Source: Comamonas sp009360615 (GTDB taxonomy: Bacteria; Pseudomonadota; Gammaproteobacteria; Burkholderiales; Burkholderiaceae_C). Taken from it: a stretch of DNA of 64,000 nucleotides. Location of the stretch: assembly GCF_035784015.1 (NCBI RefSeq), contig NZ_JALKOW010000005.1; one strand, 5' to 3'. Both the position numbers and the translations under genes were made by a program. Positions 50,092 through 58,216 of the stretch are shown here, one piece after another; the stretch's first letter is position 1; every line of letters starts with the position of its first letter. Under the pieces are notes generated by a model. The model saw only the letters and a program-made list of their open reading frames with translations. It did not search any database and was not told the origin of the DNA.

Positions 50092-50435
50092 AGGAGCGCC
50101 TGGCAGGTTTCGTGTTGATGTGTGCAGTCGTTCCGCTGGCAGTGGTGGGCTGGCTGATTCTTTGCTGGGTCGGTCTGTTCGGCAAGACGGAGCGGGGCAG
50201 GGCCGGAGTGCGTGCGCTGGATCACTTTGTGAATGCGGCAGTGCTCAACGGCTATGCCTGGGAAAGCGTCTCGTCGCACGCCTGGCGCGAACGCGAGAAC
50301 AAGCGCTGGGCGCGCTGGGTCATCAGAATCACCGATCATTTCCAGAAGGATCACTGCATGCGCGCCAACAAGCGCGAGCAGCCCGTGGTGGATCTGATAC
50401 TGAAAAAGGGCCTGCAGGGCCAGACGATCCGGTGA
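50088..50435 (+). CDS. small membrane protein of unknown function
   Basis: 115 residues, start overlapping the P450 stop (ATGA). One hydrophobic segment at residues 7-30 (FVLMCAVVPLAVVGWLILCWVGLF) is followed by a basic, soluble part rich in Trp and Arg (AWRERENKRWARWVIRITDHF). I do not recognise it. Because it is coupled to the P450 gene it may be a partner or membrane anchor of that system. Confidence 0.65.
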   Translation: MKERLAGFVLMCAVVPLAVVGWLILCWVGLFGKTERGRAGVRALDHFVNAAVLNGYAWESVSSHAWRERENKRWARWVIRITDHFQKDHCMRANKREQPVVDLILKKGLQGQTIR

Positions 50436-50601
50436 GCGCACGGCCTTCGCGCCCGGCCGGTTCGGGGTCTTACGCCTTATTACCCTTGATGTGGGCGACG
50501 GGTCAGCGGGAAGTGGCCCTGAGGCGTTAAGGACAGAAGCGTTTCCGGGTTGAAGCGCGATCTCGCCGGCCCACGGTGATCTTTATCGAGCATGGAGACA
50601 T

Positions 50602-51108
50602 ATGTCCAATCGCACTTCACTCACCCGCAGCCTGGCGGCCCTGGCGCTGGTTTGCGCAGCGGGTGCCGCCCAGGCCCAGGCTTACATCAGCGGCTCCATA
50701 TCCGGGCAACTGGTACCCGGGGTCTACGGCCAGGTCAACATCGGCAATGCACCCGCGCCACAGCTGCTGTATGCCCAGCCGATGTGGGGCGGTCCGGTGG
50801 TGCCACAGGTGCAGCCCATCTATATGTGGGTGCCGCCCGGTCATTCGCGCAACTGGCGCCGCTACTGTGGCCGCTACCATGCCTGCGGTCAGCCCGTCTA
50901 CTTCCTTCGCAACCCGCCACCCCATTGGCGTGCAGCCCCGCCGCCACATTACCGCCACGAGCGACGCGACTGGCATGACGAGCGCCGCGACCACGGGCAC
51001 TGGGACCGAGGCGATCGCGACGACCGGCGTGGCTGGGACAGGCATGATCGCGACGACCGCGGACGTGGTCATGGTCATGGCCGCGGACATGGACGCCATG
51101 GCGACTAA
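50602..51108 (+). CDS. histidine/arginine-rich exported protein
   Basis: 168 residues; GGAG six bases before the ATG. A clear signal peptide (SLAALALVCAAGAAQAQA) leads into a Gly/Pro-rich part with YVPPGH-like segments (MWVPPGHSRNWRRYC), and the last 50 residues are nearly all His, Arg, Asp and Gly (HERRDWHDERRDHGHWDRGD and GHGHGRGHGRHGD). Such tails bind metal ions or nucleic acid; many annotated YXWXXH-like or chaperone-like periplasmic proteins look similar. It is followed by a strong terminator and is not part of the P450 operon. Confidence 0.7.
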   Translation: MSNRTSLTRSLAALALVCAAGAAQAQAYISGSISGQLVPGVYGQVNIGNAPAPQLLYAQPMWGGPVVPQVQPIYMWVPPGHSRNWRRYCGRYHACGQPVYFLRNPPPHWRAAPPPHYRHERRDWHDERRDHGHWDRGDRDDRRGWDRHDRDDRGRGHGHGRGHGRHGD

Positions 51109-51154
51109 ATTAGGGGTTAACCACTAAATTTACTGTTGCTAATGCGCAGCAATG

Positions 51155-51195
51155 AAGGCTGGGTGCTATTGAAAAAATAGCGCCCAGCCTTTTTG
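51155..51195 (+). terminator. intrinsic terminator after the His-rich protein gene
   Basis: AAGGCTGGGTGCTATT pairs with AATAGCGCCCAGCCTT across a 6-base loop and is followed by TTTTT. The gap to the next gene then contains the pmd promoter region. Confidence 0.9.
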
Positions 51196-51485
51196 TATTA
51201 TCAGGATAAGGCTTTATTTGTAGGTATTTATACGTGATATGAGCGAGCACTTTGCTATGCTTTGACGGCATAGCTGCTAGCAGGGTGCTTGCCTAGTGGG
51301 AGTCCTCCAGGCTGCCGACAATAGGCTTATTCGTTTTGACTGGATGGTTGCCCTTGCGCAAGCCCCGTCGAGCGTCCCGGTCCAGTCGGCTCACCGAGCC
51401 CGCAGCGTGAGGGAGTGGCTCGCAAAGCCTGGATGGCGGGGGCGGATCAAGGCGGCCACCGCATCCATTTCAGGAGTCTTCCGGC
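51196..51485. promoter_or_regulatory. presumed pmd operon promoter region
   Basis: About 290 gene-free bases between the terminator and pmdU. A GCATAGCTGCTAGCAGG piece (51267-51284) resembles the dispersed repeat. No convincing -10/-35 pair or regulator site could be fixed by eye. Confidence 0.35.
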
Positions 51486-52178
51486 ATGAGCGCAGCACTC
51501 AAGGGCATTTCTTCCATGGCAACCCGCCAGGTTCTCGCCGATCTGGCAGCAGCCTGGCAGGAGCAGGGCGGCGAGCCGGTGCATATCGAATCCGTGGGCG
51601 GTGTGGATGCCGCGCAGCGCGTGCAGTCCGGCGCGGAGTCCTTCGATGTGGTCTTCCTGGCCTCCAACGCCATCGACAAGCTGCAGGCCGCCGGCCGGGT
51701 GGTGGCGGGCAGCAAGGTGGACCTGGTGCTTTCCAGCACCGCCGTGGCCGTGCCTTCTGGGGCAGACCTGCCCGATATCGGCTCCGAAGAGTCCGTGCGC
51801 GCTGCCGTGCTGGCCGCGCCCAGCATCGGTTATTCCACCGGTCCCAGCGGTGTGGCGCTGCAGAAGCTGTTCGAGCGCTGGGGAATCGCCGACGAGATCC
51901 AGTCCCGCATCGTGCAGGCCAGGCCCGGTATCCCCGTAGGCACCATGATCGCTTCGGGGGAGGTGGCGCTGGGCTTTCAGCAACTGAGCGAGCTGATCCA
52001 TGTCGAGGGCATCCGCATCGTGGGCGGCCTGCCTGCCGCGATTGCCATCGATACCGTTTTTTCTGCCGGCGTGGTGGCGGGTTCGGCCCATGTGGACGCC
52101 GTGCAGCGCCTGCTGGCCTTCATGGCCTCGCCGGCGGCAGCAGCGGCCAAGCGCCGCCAGGGCATGGAGCCCGCTTGA
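51486..52178 (+). CDS. pmdU: PmdU: cytoplasmic ModA-like solute-binding-fold protein in the protocatechuate operon, probable 4-oxalomesaconate tautomerase
   Basis: 230 residues, AGGAG nine bases before the ATG. The sequence follows molybdate-binding-type (COG0725-like) solute-binding proteins: VLADLAAAWQEQGGEPVHIES, FDVVFLASNAIDKLQAAGRVV, PSIGYSTGPSGVALQKLFERWGIA and ASGEVALGFQQLSELIHVEG. It begins directly at the mature-like fold (MSAALKGISSMATRQVL), without signal peptide, so it should stay in the cytoplasm. It is the first gene of the pmd operon. From memory, the gene in this place in Comamonas sp. E6 (pmdU) was reported to act as a 4-oxalomesaconate tautomerase; I could not check this. 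Confidence 0.75.
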   Translation: MSAALKGISSMATRQVLADLAAAWQEQGGEPVHIESVGGVDAAQRVQSGAESFDVVFLASNAIDKLQAAGRVVAGSKVDLVLSSTAVAVPSGADLPDIGSEESVRAAVLAAPSIGYSTGPSGVALQKLFERWGIADEIQSRIVQARPGIPVGTMIASGEVALGFQQLSELIHVEGIRIVGGLPAAIAIDTVFSAGVVAGSAHVDAVQRLLAFMASPAAAAAKRRQGMEPA

Positions 52179-52339
52179 ATTGATTCGTGCCCAGGCGGGG
52201 GCCTGGTCACTGCACCCCATCCAGCAAAAGGGCAGTCATAGCCCTTTCGTGACGGACGTACCAGATGCCTTCGAGGCTTTGGCGCCAGCCGCGAGACAGG
52301 AGATAGAGGCGACAAAGAGAGGCAACTGAGATTCCAAAT

Positions 52340-53737
52340 ATGACTTCGCAAACTAGCAAACAGAACACCGACCCGACGGTCGTCAACGTGCAGACCGTGC
52401 TCAACCAGAGCCCGTTCTCGGGCTTTCAGTGGGGGATTTTCTTCCTCTGTTTTCTGATTGTTCTGCTCGATGGCTTTGATACCGCCGCCATCGGCTTCAT
52501 CGCACCTTCGCTGCTGGGCGAATGGGGCATCGACAAGTCCCATCTGGGGCCAGTGCTGAGCGCCGCCCTGTTCGGCCTGGCGTTCGGCGCACTGGGCGCG
52601 GGGCCGCTGGCGGATCGCGTGGGCCGCAAGACCGTGCTGATCATCGCTTCGGTGGTGATGGGCGGTGCCTCGATTGCTTCCGGCCTGGTGCACGACCTGC
52701 AAGGCCTGACCATCTGGCGCTTCATCACCGGCCTGGGTCTGGGCGCTGCCATGCCCAATGCGATCACGCTGATGAATGAATACTGCCCTGACAGCAAGCG
52801 TTCCTTCATCACCAACTGCATGTTCTGCGGCTTCCCCATCGGCTCGGCCTTCGGCGGCTTTATCGCGGCCTGGATGATTCCGCATTTCGGCTGGCGCAGC
52901 CTGCTGATCGTGGGCGGCGTGGTGCCCCTGATCCTGGCCGTGCTGATGATCGTGATGTTGCCCGAGTCCGTGCGCTTCATGGTGCTCAAGAACTACTCGG
53001 CCGACCGCGTTCGCAAGGTGATGGTGCGCATCGCCGCCGGCACCCGCAATGCCGCGCGTTTCGTGCTCAACGACGGCGGCGAGGCGGCTGCCCAGGCGCA
53101 GCAGGGCCCACAGGGTCTGCGTCTGGTGTTCTCGCAGAAATATCTGATCGGCACGCTGGCCCTGTGGGTGACCTATTTCATGGGCCTGGTGATCGTCTAC
53201 GGCCTGGTCAACTGGATGCCTGTGCTGTTCAAGGAGGCGGGCGTGCCTCCCAGCCAGGCAGCCGTGATTGCCGCGCTGTTCCAGCTCGGCGGCGTGGGCG
53301 CGATCTTTGTCGGCCTGCTGATGGACCGCTGGAATGCCAATCTGATCATCGCGACGGGCTACTTCCTGACCAGTCTGGGCGTGGCGTTCATCGGCCAGGT
53401 GCTCGGCGGTGGCGTGGGCATGCTGGTGGCTTCGGTTTTCATCGCCGGTTTGCTGATGAATGCGGCACAGTCGTCCATGCAGGCGCTGGCTGCCGAGTAC
53501 TACCCCACGGAATGCCGCGCCAGCGGCGTGTCCTGGATGCTGGGCATCGGCCGCTTCGGCGGCATTGCCGGCTCTTTCCTGGTGGCCGAGCTGTCGCGCC
53601 GTCACCTGGAGCTGCCGCAGGTCTTCATGGTGGTGGCCATCCCCGGTGTGATCGCCGCGCTGGCGCTGCTGGTCAAGAACCGCTATGCCGGTGGAGCGCC
53701 CCGCACCTCCATGCTGGGCCTGGGCGGCGCGCACTGA
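52340..53737 (+). CDS. pmdK: protocatechuate transporter (MFS, aromatic acid:H+ symporter family)
   Basis: 465 residues with 12 predicted membrane segments. AAHS features: FLCFLIVLLDGFDTAAIGFIAP (DGFDT in helix 1), GPLADRVGRKTVL in loop 2-3 and GLGLGAAMPNAITLMNEYCP in helix 4. It resembles PcaK. As second gene of the pmd operon it should import protocatechuate, and this matches the described role of PmdK in Comamonas. An unfilled 160-base gap separates it from pmdU. Confidence 0.92.
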   Translation: MTSQTSKQNTDPTVVNVQTVLNQSPFSGFQWGIFFLCFLIVLLDGFDTAAIGFIAPSLLGEWGIDKSHLGPVLSAALFGLAFGALGAGPLADRVGRKTVLIIASVVMGGASIASGLVHDLQGLTIWRFITGLGLGAAMPNAITLMNEYCPDSKRSFITNCMFCGFPIGSAFGGFIAAWMIPHFGWRSLLIVGGVVPLILAVLMIVMLPESVRFMVLKNYSADRVRKVMVRIAAGTRNAARFVLNDGGEAAAQAQQGPQGLRLVFSQKYLIGTLALWVTYFMGLVIVYGLVNWMPVLFKEAGVPPSQAAVIAALFQLGGVGAIFVGLLMDRWNANLIIATGYFLTSLGVAFIGQVLGGGVGMLVASVFIAGLLMNAAQSSMQALAAEYYPTECRASGVSWMLGIGRFGGIAGSFLVAELSRRHLELPQVFMVVAIPGVIAALALLVKNRYAGGAPRTSMLGLGGAH

Positions 53738-53776
53738 ACCTGTTGATTGACGAATTTTTTTGAACGGAGCTTGAAG

Positions 53777-54805
53777 ATGATCATTGACGTACACGGTCAC
53801 TACACCACGGCACCTGCGGCCCTGGGCGCATGGCGCGATCTGCAGATCGCCGGCCTCAAGGACCCGAGCAAGACCCCGTCGGTGGCCGATCTGAAGATCA
53901 GCGACGATGAAATCCGCGAGACCATCGAAACCAACCAGCTGCGCCTGATGAAGGAGCGTGGTTCCGATCTGACCATCTTCAGCCCCCGTGCCTCGTTCAT
54001 GGCGCACCACATCGGTGACTTCCAGACCTCGAGCACCTGGGCCGCCATCTGCAACGAGCTGTGCTACCGCGTCAGCCAGCTGTTCCCCGACCATTTCATC
54101 CCCGCCGCCATGCTGCCCCAGTCGCCCGGCGTGGACCCTGCGACCTGCATTCCCGAACTGGTCAAGTGCGTGGAGCAGTACGGCAACGTGGGCCTGAACC
54201 TGAACCCCGATCCTTCGGGCGGCCACTGGACTTCGCCCCCGCTGTCCGACAAGAGCTGGTACCCCATCTACGAGAAGATGGTGGAGTACGACATCCCCGC
54301 GATGATCCACGTCTCCACCAGCTGCAACAGCTGCTTCCACACCACGGGCAGCCACTATCTGAATGCCGACACCACGGCTTTCATGCAGTGCCTGACTTCG
54401 GATCTGTTCAAGGACTTCCCGACCCTGAAGTTCCTGATTCCCCATGGCGGCGGCGCCGTGCCTTACCACTGGGGCCGCTTCCGCGGTCTGGCGCAGGAGA
54501 TGAAGAAGCCGCTGCTGGAAGAGCATCTGCTCAACAACATCTACTTCGACACCTGCGTCTACCACCAGCCCGGCATCAATCTGCTGACGGAAGTGATTCC
54601 GACCAAGAACATCCTGTTCGCCAGCGAAATGATCGGTGCCGTGCGCGGCATCGATCCGCAGACCGGTCACTACTACGACGACACCAAGCGCTACATCGAA
54701 GCCACGCAGAACCTGACGGCCGATGAAAAGCACGCCGTGTACGAAGGCAACGCCCGCCGCGTGTTCACGCGTCTGGACAAGGCGCTGAAGGCCAAGGGTC
54801 TGTAA
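53777..54805 (+). CDS. pmdE: 4-oxalomesaconate hydratase (amidohydrolase-2 / LigJ type)
   Basis: 342 residues from the ATG at 53777 (MIIDVHGHYTT), with GGAG upstream; the metal-binding histidines are in DVHGHY. Further motifs are MIHVSTSC, FLIPHGGGAVPYHWGRF and ILFASEMIGAVRGIDP. It is of the LigJ type and adds water to 4-oxalomesaconate to give 4-carboxy-4-hydroxy-2-oxoadipate. The genes before (uptake) and after (aldolase) are its pathway neighbours. Confidence 0.92.
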   Translation: MIIDVHGHYTTAPAALGAWRDLQIAGLKDPSKTPSVADLKISDDEIRETIETNQLRLMKERGSDLTIFSPRASFMAHHIGDFQTSSTWAAICNELCYRVSQLFPDHFIPAAMLPQSPGVDPATCIPELVKCVEQYGNVGLNLNPDPSGGHWTSPPLSDKSWYPIYEKMVEYDIPAMIHVSTSCNSCFHTTGSHYLNADTTAFMQCLTSDLFKDFPTLKFLIPHGGGAVPYHWGRFRGLAQEMKKPLLEEHLLNNIYFDTCVYHQPGINLLTEVIPTKNILFASEMIGAVRGIDPQTGHYYDDTKRYIEATQNLTADEKHAVYEGNARRVFTRLDKALKAKGL

Positions 54806-54821
54806 CTTCTCAGAAAAGAGA

Positions 54822-54836
54822 GCTGCTAGCGCCTGA
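54822..54836 (+). repeat. short copy of the GATAGCT-type repeat inside the pmd operon
   Basis: GAGCTGCTAGCGCCT lies between pmdE and pmdF, matching the AGCTGCTAGC core also seen at 51271. The 132-base gap also contains a GTGAAAAGGTTTCAC inverted repeat (54839-54853). Confidence 0.4.
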
Positions 54837-54937
54837 TGTGAAAAGGTTTCACTAATAGATCTCTACGCATCTGCTTGACTGCAAGCGATGTCAGCTCACT
54901 TTTCTAATCAATCACGTCAAAGCAAAGAGGTATTTCC

Positions 54938-55621
54938 ATGTACGAACTGGGAGTTGTCTACCGCAATATCCAGCGCGCCGACCGCGCTGCTGCTGACGGC
55001 CTGGCCGCCCTGGGCTCCGCCACCGTGCACGAGGCCATGGGCCGCGTCGGCCTGCTCAAGCCCTATATGCGCCCCATCTATGCCGGCAAGCAGGTCTCGG
55101 GCACGGCCGTCACGGTGCTGCTGCAGCCCGGCGACAACTGGATGATGCATGTGGCGGCCGAGCAGATTCAGCCCGGCGACATCGTGGTCGCTGCCGTCAC
55201 CGCCGAGTGCTCCGACGGCTACTTCGGTGACCTGCTGGCCACCAGCTTCCAGGCGCGCGGCGCACGCGCGCTGATCATCGATGCCGGCGTGCGTGACGTG
55301 AAGACGCTGCAGGAGATGGACTTTCCGGTCTGGAGCAAGGCCATCTCTTCCAAGGGCACGATCAAGGCCACCCTGGGCTCGGTCAACATCCCCATCGTCT
55401 GCGCCGGCATGCTGGTCACGCCCGGTGACGTGATCGTGGCCGACGACGACGGCGTGGTCTGCGTGCCCGCCGCGCGTGCCGTGGAAGTGCTGGCCGCTGC
55501 CCAGAAGCGCGAAAGCTTCGAAGGCGAAAAGCGCGCCAAGCTGGCCTCGGGCGTCCTGGGCCTGGATATGTACAAGATGCGCGAGCCCCTGGAAAAGGCC
55601 GGCCTGAAATATATTGACTAA
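54938..55621 (+). CDS. pmdF: 4-carboxy-4-hydroxy-2-oxoadipate aldolase (LigK/HMG aldolase family)
   Basis: 227 residues, AGAGG nine bases before the ATG. The RraA-like fold shows GLAALGSATVHEAMGRVGLL, CSDGYFGDLLATSFQARGARALIIDAGVRD with the Arg-Asp pair that binds pyruvate enolate and metal, and DDDGVVCVPAARA. It splits 4-carboxy-4-hydroxy-2-oxoadipate into pyruvate and oxaloacetate. It is the last step of the pathway encoded by this operon. Confidence 0.93.
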   Translation: MYELGVVYRNIQRADRAAADGLAALGSATVHEAMGRVGLLKPYMRPIYAGKQVSGTAVTVLLQPGDNWMMHVAAEQIQPGDIVVAAVTAECSDGYFGDLLATSFQARGARALIIDAGVRDVKTLQEMDFPVWSKAISSKGTIKATLGSVNIPIVCAGMLVTPGDVIVADDDGVVCVPAARAVEVLAAAQKRESFEGEKRAKLASGVLGLDMYKMREPLEKAGLKYID

Positions 55622-55623
55622 CA

Positions 55624-55740
55624 CCCCCTGAGTCGCTTCGCCTAGGCGGCCCCGCGCCGTCCCCCTCTCTCGCTTTGTTTCGCAATGCGGGGGGGGGCGA
55701 TGCCCTCGCTGCGAGGCGGCTCTTGCTTGGCATCTCTGAG
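55624..55740 (+). repeat. dispersed CCCCCTGAG-type element between pmdF and pmdD
   Basis: CACCCCCTGAGTCGCTTCGC is followed by GCCGTCCCCCTCTCTCGCTTTG, GCGGGGGGGGGCGATGCCCT and CGCTGCGAGGCGGC. It fills most of the 178-base gap and begins two bases after the pmdF stop. The start matches the element at the end of the gentisate dioxygenase gene. Confidence 0.6.
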
Positions 55741-55799
55741 TTGTGCGGCGCCAGTATTGGCGGCTATGGCCCACTCACAGACTATCGAGGAAAAGACAA

Positions 55800-56717
55800 A
55801 TGAGCCAATTTGAAAAGACCCCCGGCTGGCTGGACTGGTATGCCAACCCCAGCAAGCCCCAGTTCAAGCTGCCTGCCGGCGCTGTGGATGCGCACTGCCA
55901 CGTGTTCGGCCCCGGCAACGAGTTCCCCTTTGCCCCCGAGCGCAAGTACACGCCCTGCGACGCCAGCAAGACCCAGCTGTTTGCGCTGCGCGACCACCTG
56001 GGTTTTGCACGCAATGTGGTGGTGCAGGCCACCTGCCACGGTGCGGACAACCGCGCCATGGTCGATGCCTGCAAGTCCTCGGGCGGCAAGGCCCGTGGCG
56101 TGGCCACGGTCAAGCGCTCCATCAGCGATGCAGAACTGCAGGAGCTGCATGACGCCGGTGTGCGCGGCGTGCGCTTCAACTTCGTCAAGCGTCTGGTGGA
56201 CTTCACGCCCAAGGACGAGCTGATGGAGATCGCCGGGCGCATCGCCAAGCTGGGCTGGCATGTGGTGATCTATTTCGAAGCCGTGGACCTGCCCGAGCTG
56301 TGGGACTTCTTCACCGCGCTGCCCACCACCGTGGTGGTCGACCACATGGGGCGGCCCGACGTCAGCAAGGGCGTGGACAGCGAAGAGTTCGCCCTGTTCC
56401 TGAAGTTCATGCGCGAGCACCAGAACGTGTGGAGCAAGGTGTCCTGCCCCGAGCGCCTGTCCGTCACCGGCCCCAAGGCGCTTCATGGTGAGCAGAACGC
56501 CTACCAGGACGTGGTGCCTTTCGCGCGCCGCGTGGTCGAGGAATTCCCTGATCGCGTGCTCTGGGGCACGGACTGGCCGCACCCCAACCTGAAGGACCAC
56601 ATGCCCGACGACGGCCTGCTGGTGGACTTCATTCCGCATATCGCGCCCACCGCGCAGCTGCAGCAAAAGCTGCTGGTGGACAACCCCATGCGTCTGTACT
56701 GGCCCGAAGAGGCCTGA
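55800..56717 (+). CDS. pmdD: 2-pyrone-4,6-dicarboxylate hydrolase (lactonase)
   Basis: 305 residues from the ATG at 55800, with CGAGGAAAAG upstream. An amidohydrolase fold: AVDAHCHVFGPGNEFPF with the metal-binding histidines, VVVDHMGRPD, WSKVSCPERLS and VLWGTDWPHPNLKDHMPDD with the catalytic aspartate, as in LigI. It opens the lactone made by PmdC to 4-oxalomesaconate. LigI-type enzymes work without a bound metal in several cases, which cannot be judged here. Confidence 0.93.
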   Translation: MSQFEKTPGWLDWYANPSKPQFKLPAGAVDAHCHVFGPGNEFPFAPERKYTPCDASKTQLFALRDHLGFARNVVVQATCHGADNRAMVDACKSSGGKARGVATVKRSISDAELQELHDAGVRGVRFNFVKRLVDFTPKDELMEIAGRIAKLGWHVVIYFEAVDLPELWDFFTALPTTVVVDHMGRPDVSKGVDSEEFALFLKFMREHQNVWSKVSCPERLSVTGPKALHGEQNAYQDVVPFARRVVEEFPDRVLWGTDWPHPNLKDHMPDDGLLVDFIPHIAPTAQLQQKLLVDNPMRLYWPEEA

Positions 56718-56798
56718 CGGAGTTCCGGCGATACATACACCCGGAAACAGGCCGCAGCCTTGTCGCATGGGCTGCGCCATCCGTAACGAGGAGAATTT

Positions 56799-57257
56799 AT
56801 GGCTTTGGAAAAACCGTATCTGGACGTGCCCGGCACCATCATTTTCGATGCCGAACAGTCCCGCAAGGGCTATTGGCTCAACCAGTTCTGCATGAGCCTG
56901 ATGAAGGCCGAGAACCGCGAGCGCTTCCGTGCCGACGAGCGCGCCTATCTCGACGAGTGGGCGATGACCGAGGAGCAGAAGCAGGCCGTGCTGGCGCGCG
57001 ACCTGAACTGGTGCATGCGCACCGGCGGCAACATCTACTTCCTGGCCAAGATCGGCGCCACCGACGGCAAGAGCTTCCAGCAGATGGCGGGCTCCATGAC
57101 CGGAATGACCGAAGAGGAATACCGCGCCATGATGATGGGCGGAGGTCGCTCTGCCGAAGGCAACCGCTACGTGGGAGAGGACGGCGACGCACAGGCGCAC
57201 CGCCAGCCACAAGGCAGTGCTCGCAGCGCAGGCAACCAGAACCAGGAAGGCAAGTAA
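56799..57257 (+). CDS. pmdA: protocatechuate 4,5-dioxygenase alpha subunit
   Basis: 152 residues, GAGGAG before the start. The LigA-type helical protein has VPGTIIFDAEQSRKGYWLNQFCMSLM, AENRERFRADERAYLDEW and LNWCMRTGGNIYFLAKIGATDG, which surrounds the active site of the beta subunit. The C-terminal 30 residues are polar and probably disordered. Three bases separate it from pmdB. Confidence 0.95.
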   Translation: MALEKPYLDVPGTIIFDAEQSRKGYWLNQFCMSLMKAENRERFRADERAYLDEWAMTEEQKQAVLARDLNWCMRTGGNIYFLAKIGATDGKSFQQMAGSMTGMTEEEYRAMMMGGGRSAEGNRYVGEDGDAQAHRQPQGSARSAGNQNQEGK

Positions 57258-57260
57258 GAC

Positions 57261-58130
57261 ATGGCACGCATCACCGCATCCGTTTTCACCTCGCACGTGC
57301 CTGCCATCGGCGCCGCCATGGACATGGGCAAGACCCAGGAAGCCTACTGGGCGCCCCTGTTCAAGGGCTATGACTTCTCGCGCCAGTGGATGAAGGACAA
57401 CAAGCCCGACGTGATCTTCCTGGTCTACAACGACCACGCCACGGCCTTCAGCCTGGACTGCATTCCCACCTTCGCCATCGGCACGGCTGCGGAATTCCAG
57501 CCCGCCGACGAAGGCTGGGGCCCGCGTCCCGTGCCCAAGGTGGTCGGCCATCCCGACCTGGCCAGCCACATTGCCCAGTCCGTCATTCAGCAGGACTTCG
57601 ACCTGACCATTGTCAACAAGATGGACGTGGACCACGGTCTCACGGTGCCGCTGTCGCTGATGTGCGGCGAGCAGGACCCGAAGACCGGCTCCTGGCCCTG
57701 CCCGGTGATTCCCTTCGCCGTGAACGTGGTGCAGTACCCCGTGCCCACCGGCCAGCGCTGCTTCAACCTGGGCCGCGCCATCCGCAAGGCGGTGGAGAGC
57801 TACGACCAGGACATCAACGTGCATATCTGGGGCACGGGCGGCATGAGCCACCAGCTGCAGGGCGCGCGCGCGGGCCTGATCAACAAGGAATGGGACAACC
57901 GTTTCCTGGACCTGCTGATCGAGAATCCGCACGGTCTGGCGCAGATGCCGCATATCGACTATGTGCGCGAAGCCGGCTCGGAAGGCATCGAGCTGGTGAT
58001 GTGGCTGATTGCGCGCGGCGCCATGTCCGATGTGGACGGCCCCGCACCGCTGCCCAAGGTGGCGCACCGCTTCTACCATGTGCCCGCATCGAACACGGCA
58101 GTGGGCCATCTGATCCTCGAGAATCAGTGA
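57261..58130 (+). CDS. pmdB: protocatechuate 4,5-dioxygenase beta (catalytic) subunit
   Basis: 289 residues of the LigB type III extradiol fold. Iron ligands are expected at His12 (FTSHVPAIG), His59 (VYNDHATAF) and a late glutamate in the VREAGSEGIELVMW region; the acid-base histidine is probably in GTGGMSHQLQG. With PmdA it opens protocatechuate between C4 and C5 to 4-carboxy-2-hydroxymuconate semialdehyde. Confidence 0.95.
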   Translation: MARITASVFTSHVPAIGAAMDMGKTQEAYWAPLFKGYDFSRQWMKDNKPDVIFLVYNDHATAFSLDCIPTFAIGTAAEFQPADEGWGPRPVPKVVGHPDLASHIAQSVIQQDFDLTIVNKMDVDHGLTVPLSLMCGEQDPKTGSWPCPVIPFAVNVVQYPVPTGQRCFNLGRAIRKAVESYDQDINVHIWGTGGMSHQLQGARAGLINKEWDNRFLDLLIENPHGLAQMPHIDYVREAGSEGIELVMWLIARGAMSDVDGPAPLPKVAHRFYHVPASNTAVGHLILENQ

Positions 58131-58154
58131 ACGTTTCACGTTCGCTGCTTCGCG

Positions 58155-58200
58155 TATTCACTGCCCCCCTGTGGGGGGCTTCGCCTCCCTGAGGCGGCTC
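58155..58200 (+). repeat. GC-rich double hairpin between pmdB and pmdC
   Basis: CCCCCC-TGT-GGGGGG and CGCCTC-CCT-GAGGCG stand side by side in the 86-base gap. It looks like a shortened member of the CCCCC-rich repeat family and could slow, attenuate or protect the mRNA. Confidence 0.5.
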
Positions 58201-58216
58201 TACGGAGATCCCAATC

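Noticed and set aside
51977..58139. Very long minus-strand frames (918 and 785 codons) opposite the pmd operon
   Set aside because: The plus strand holds an unbroken set of pathway genes with ribosome sites; the opposite frames are only a result of high-GC codon use.
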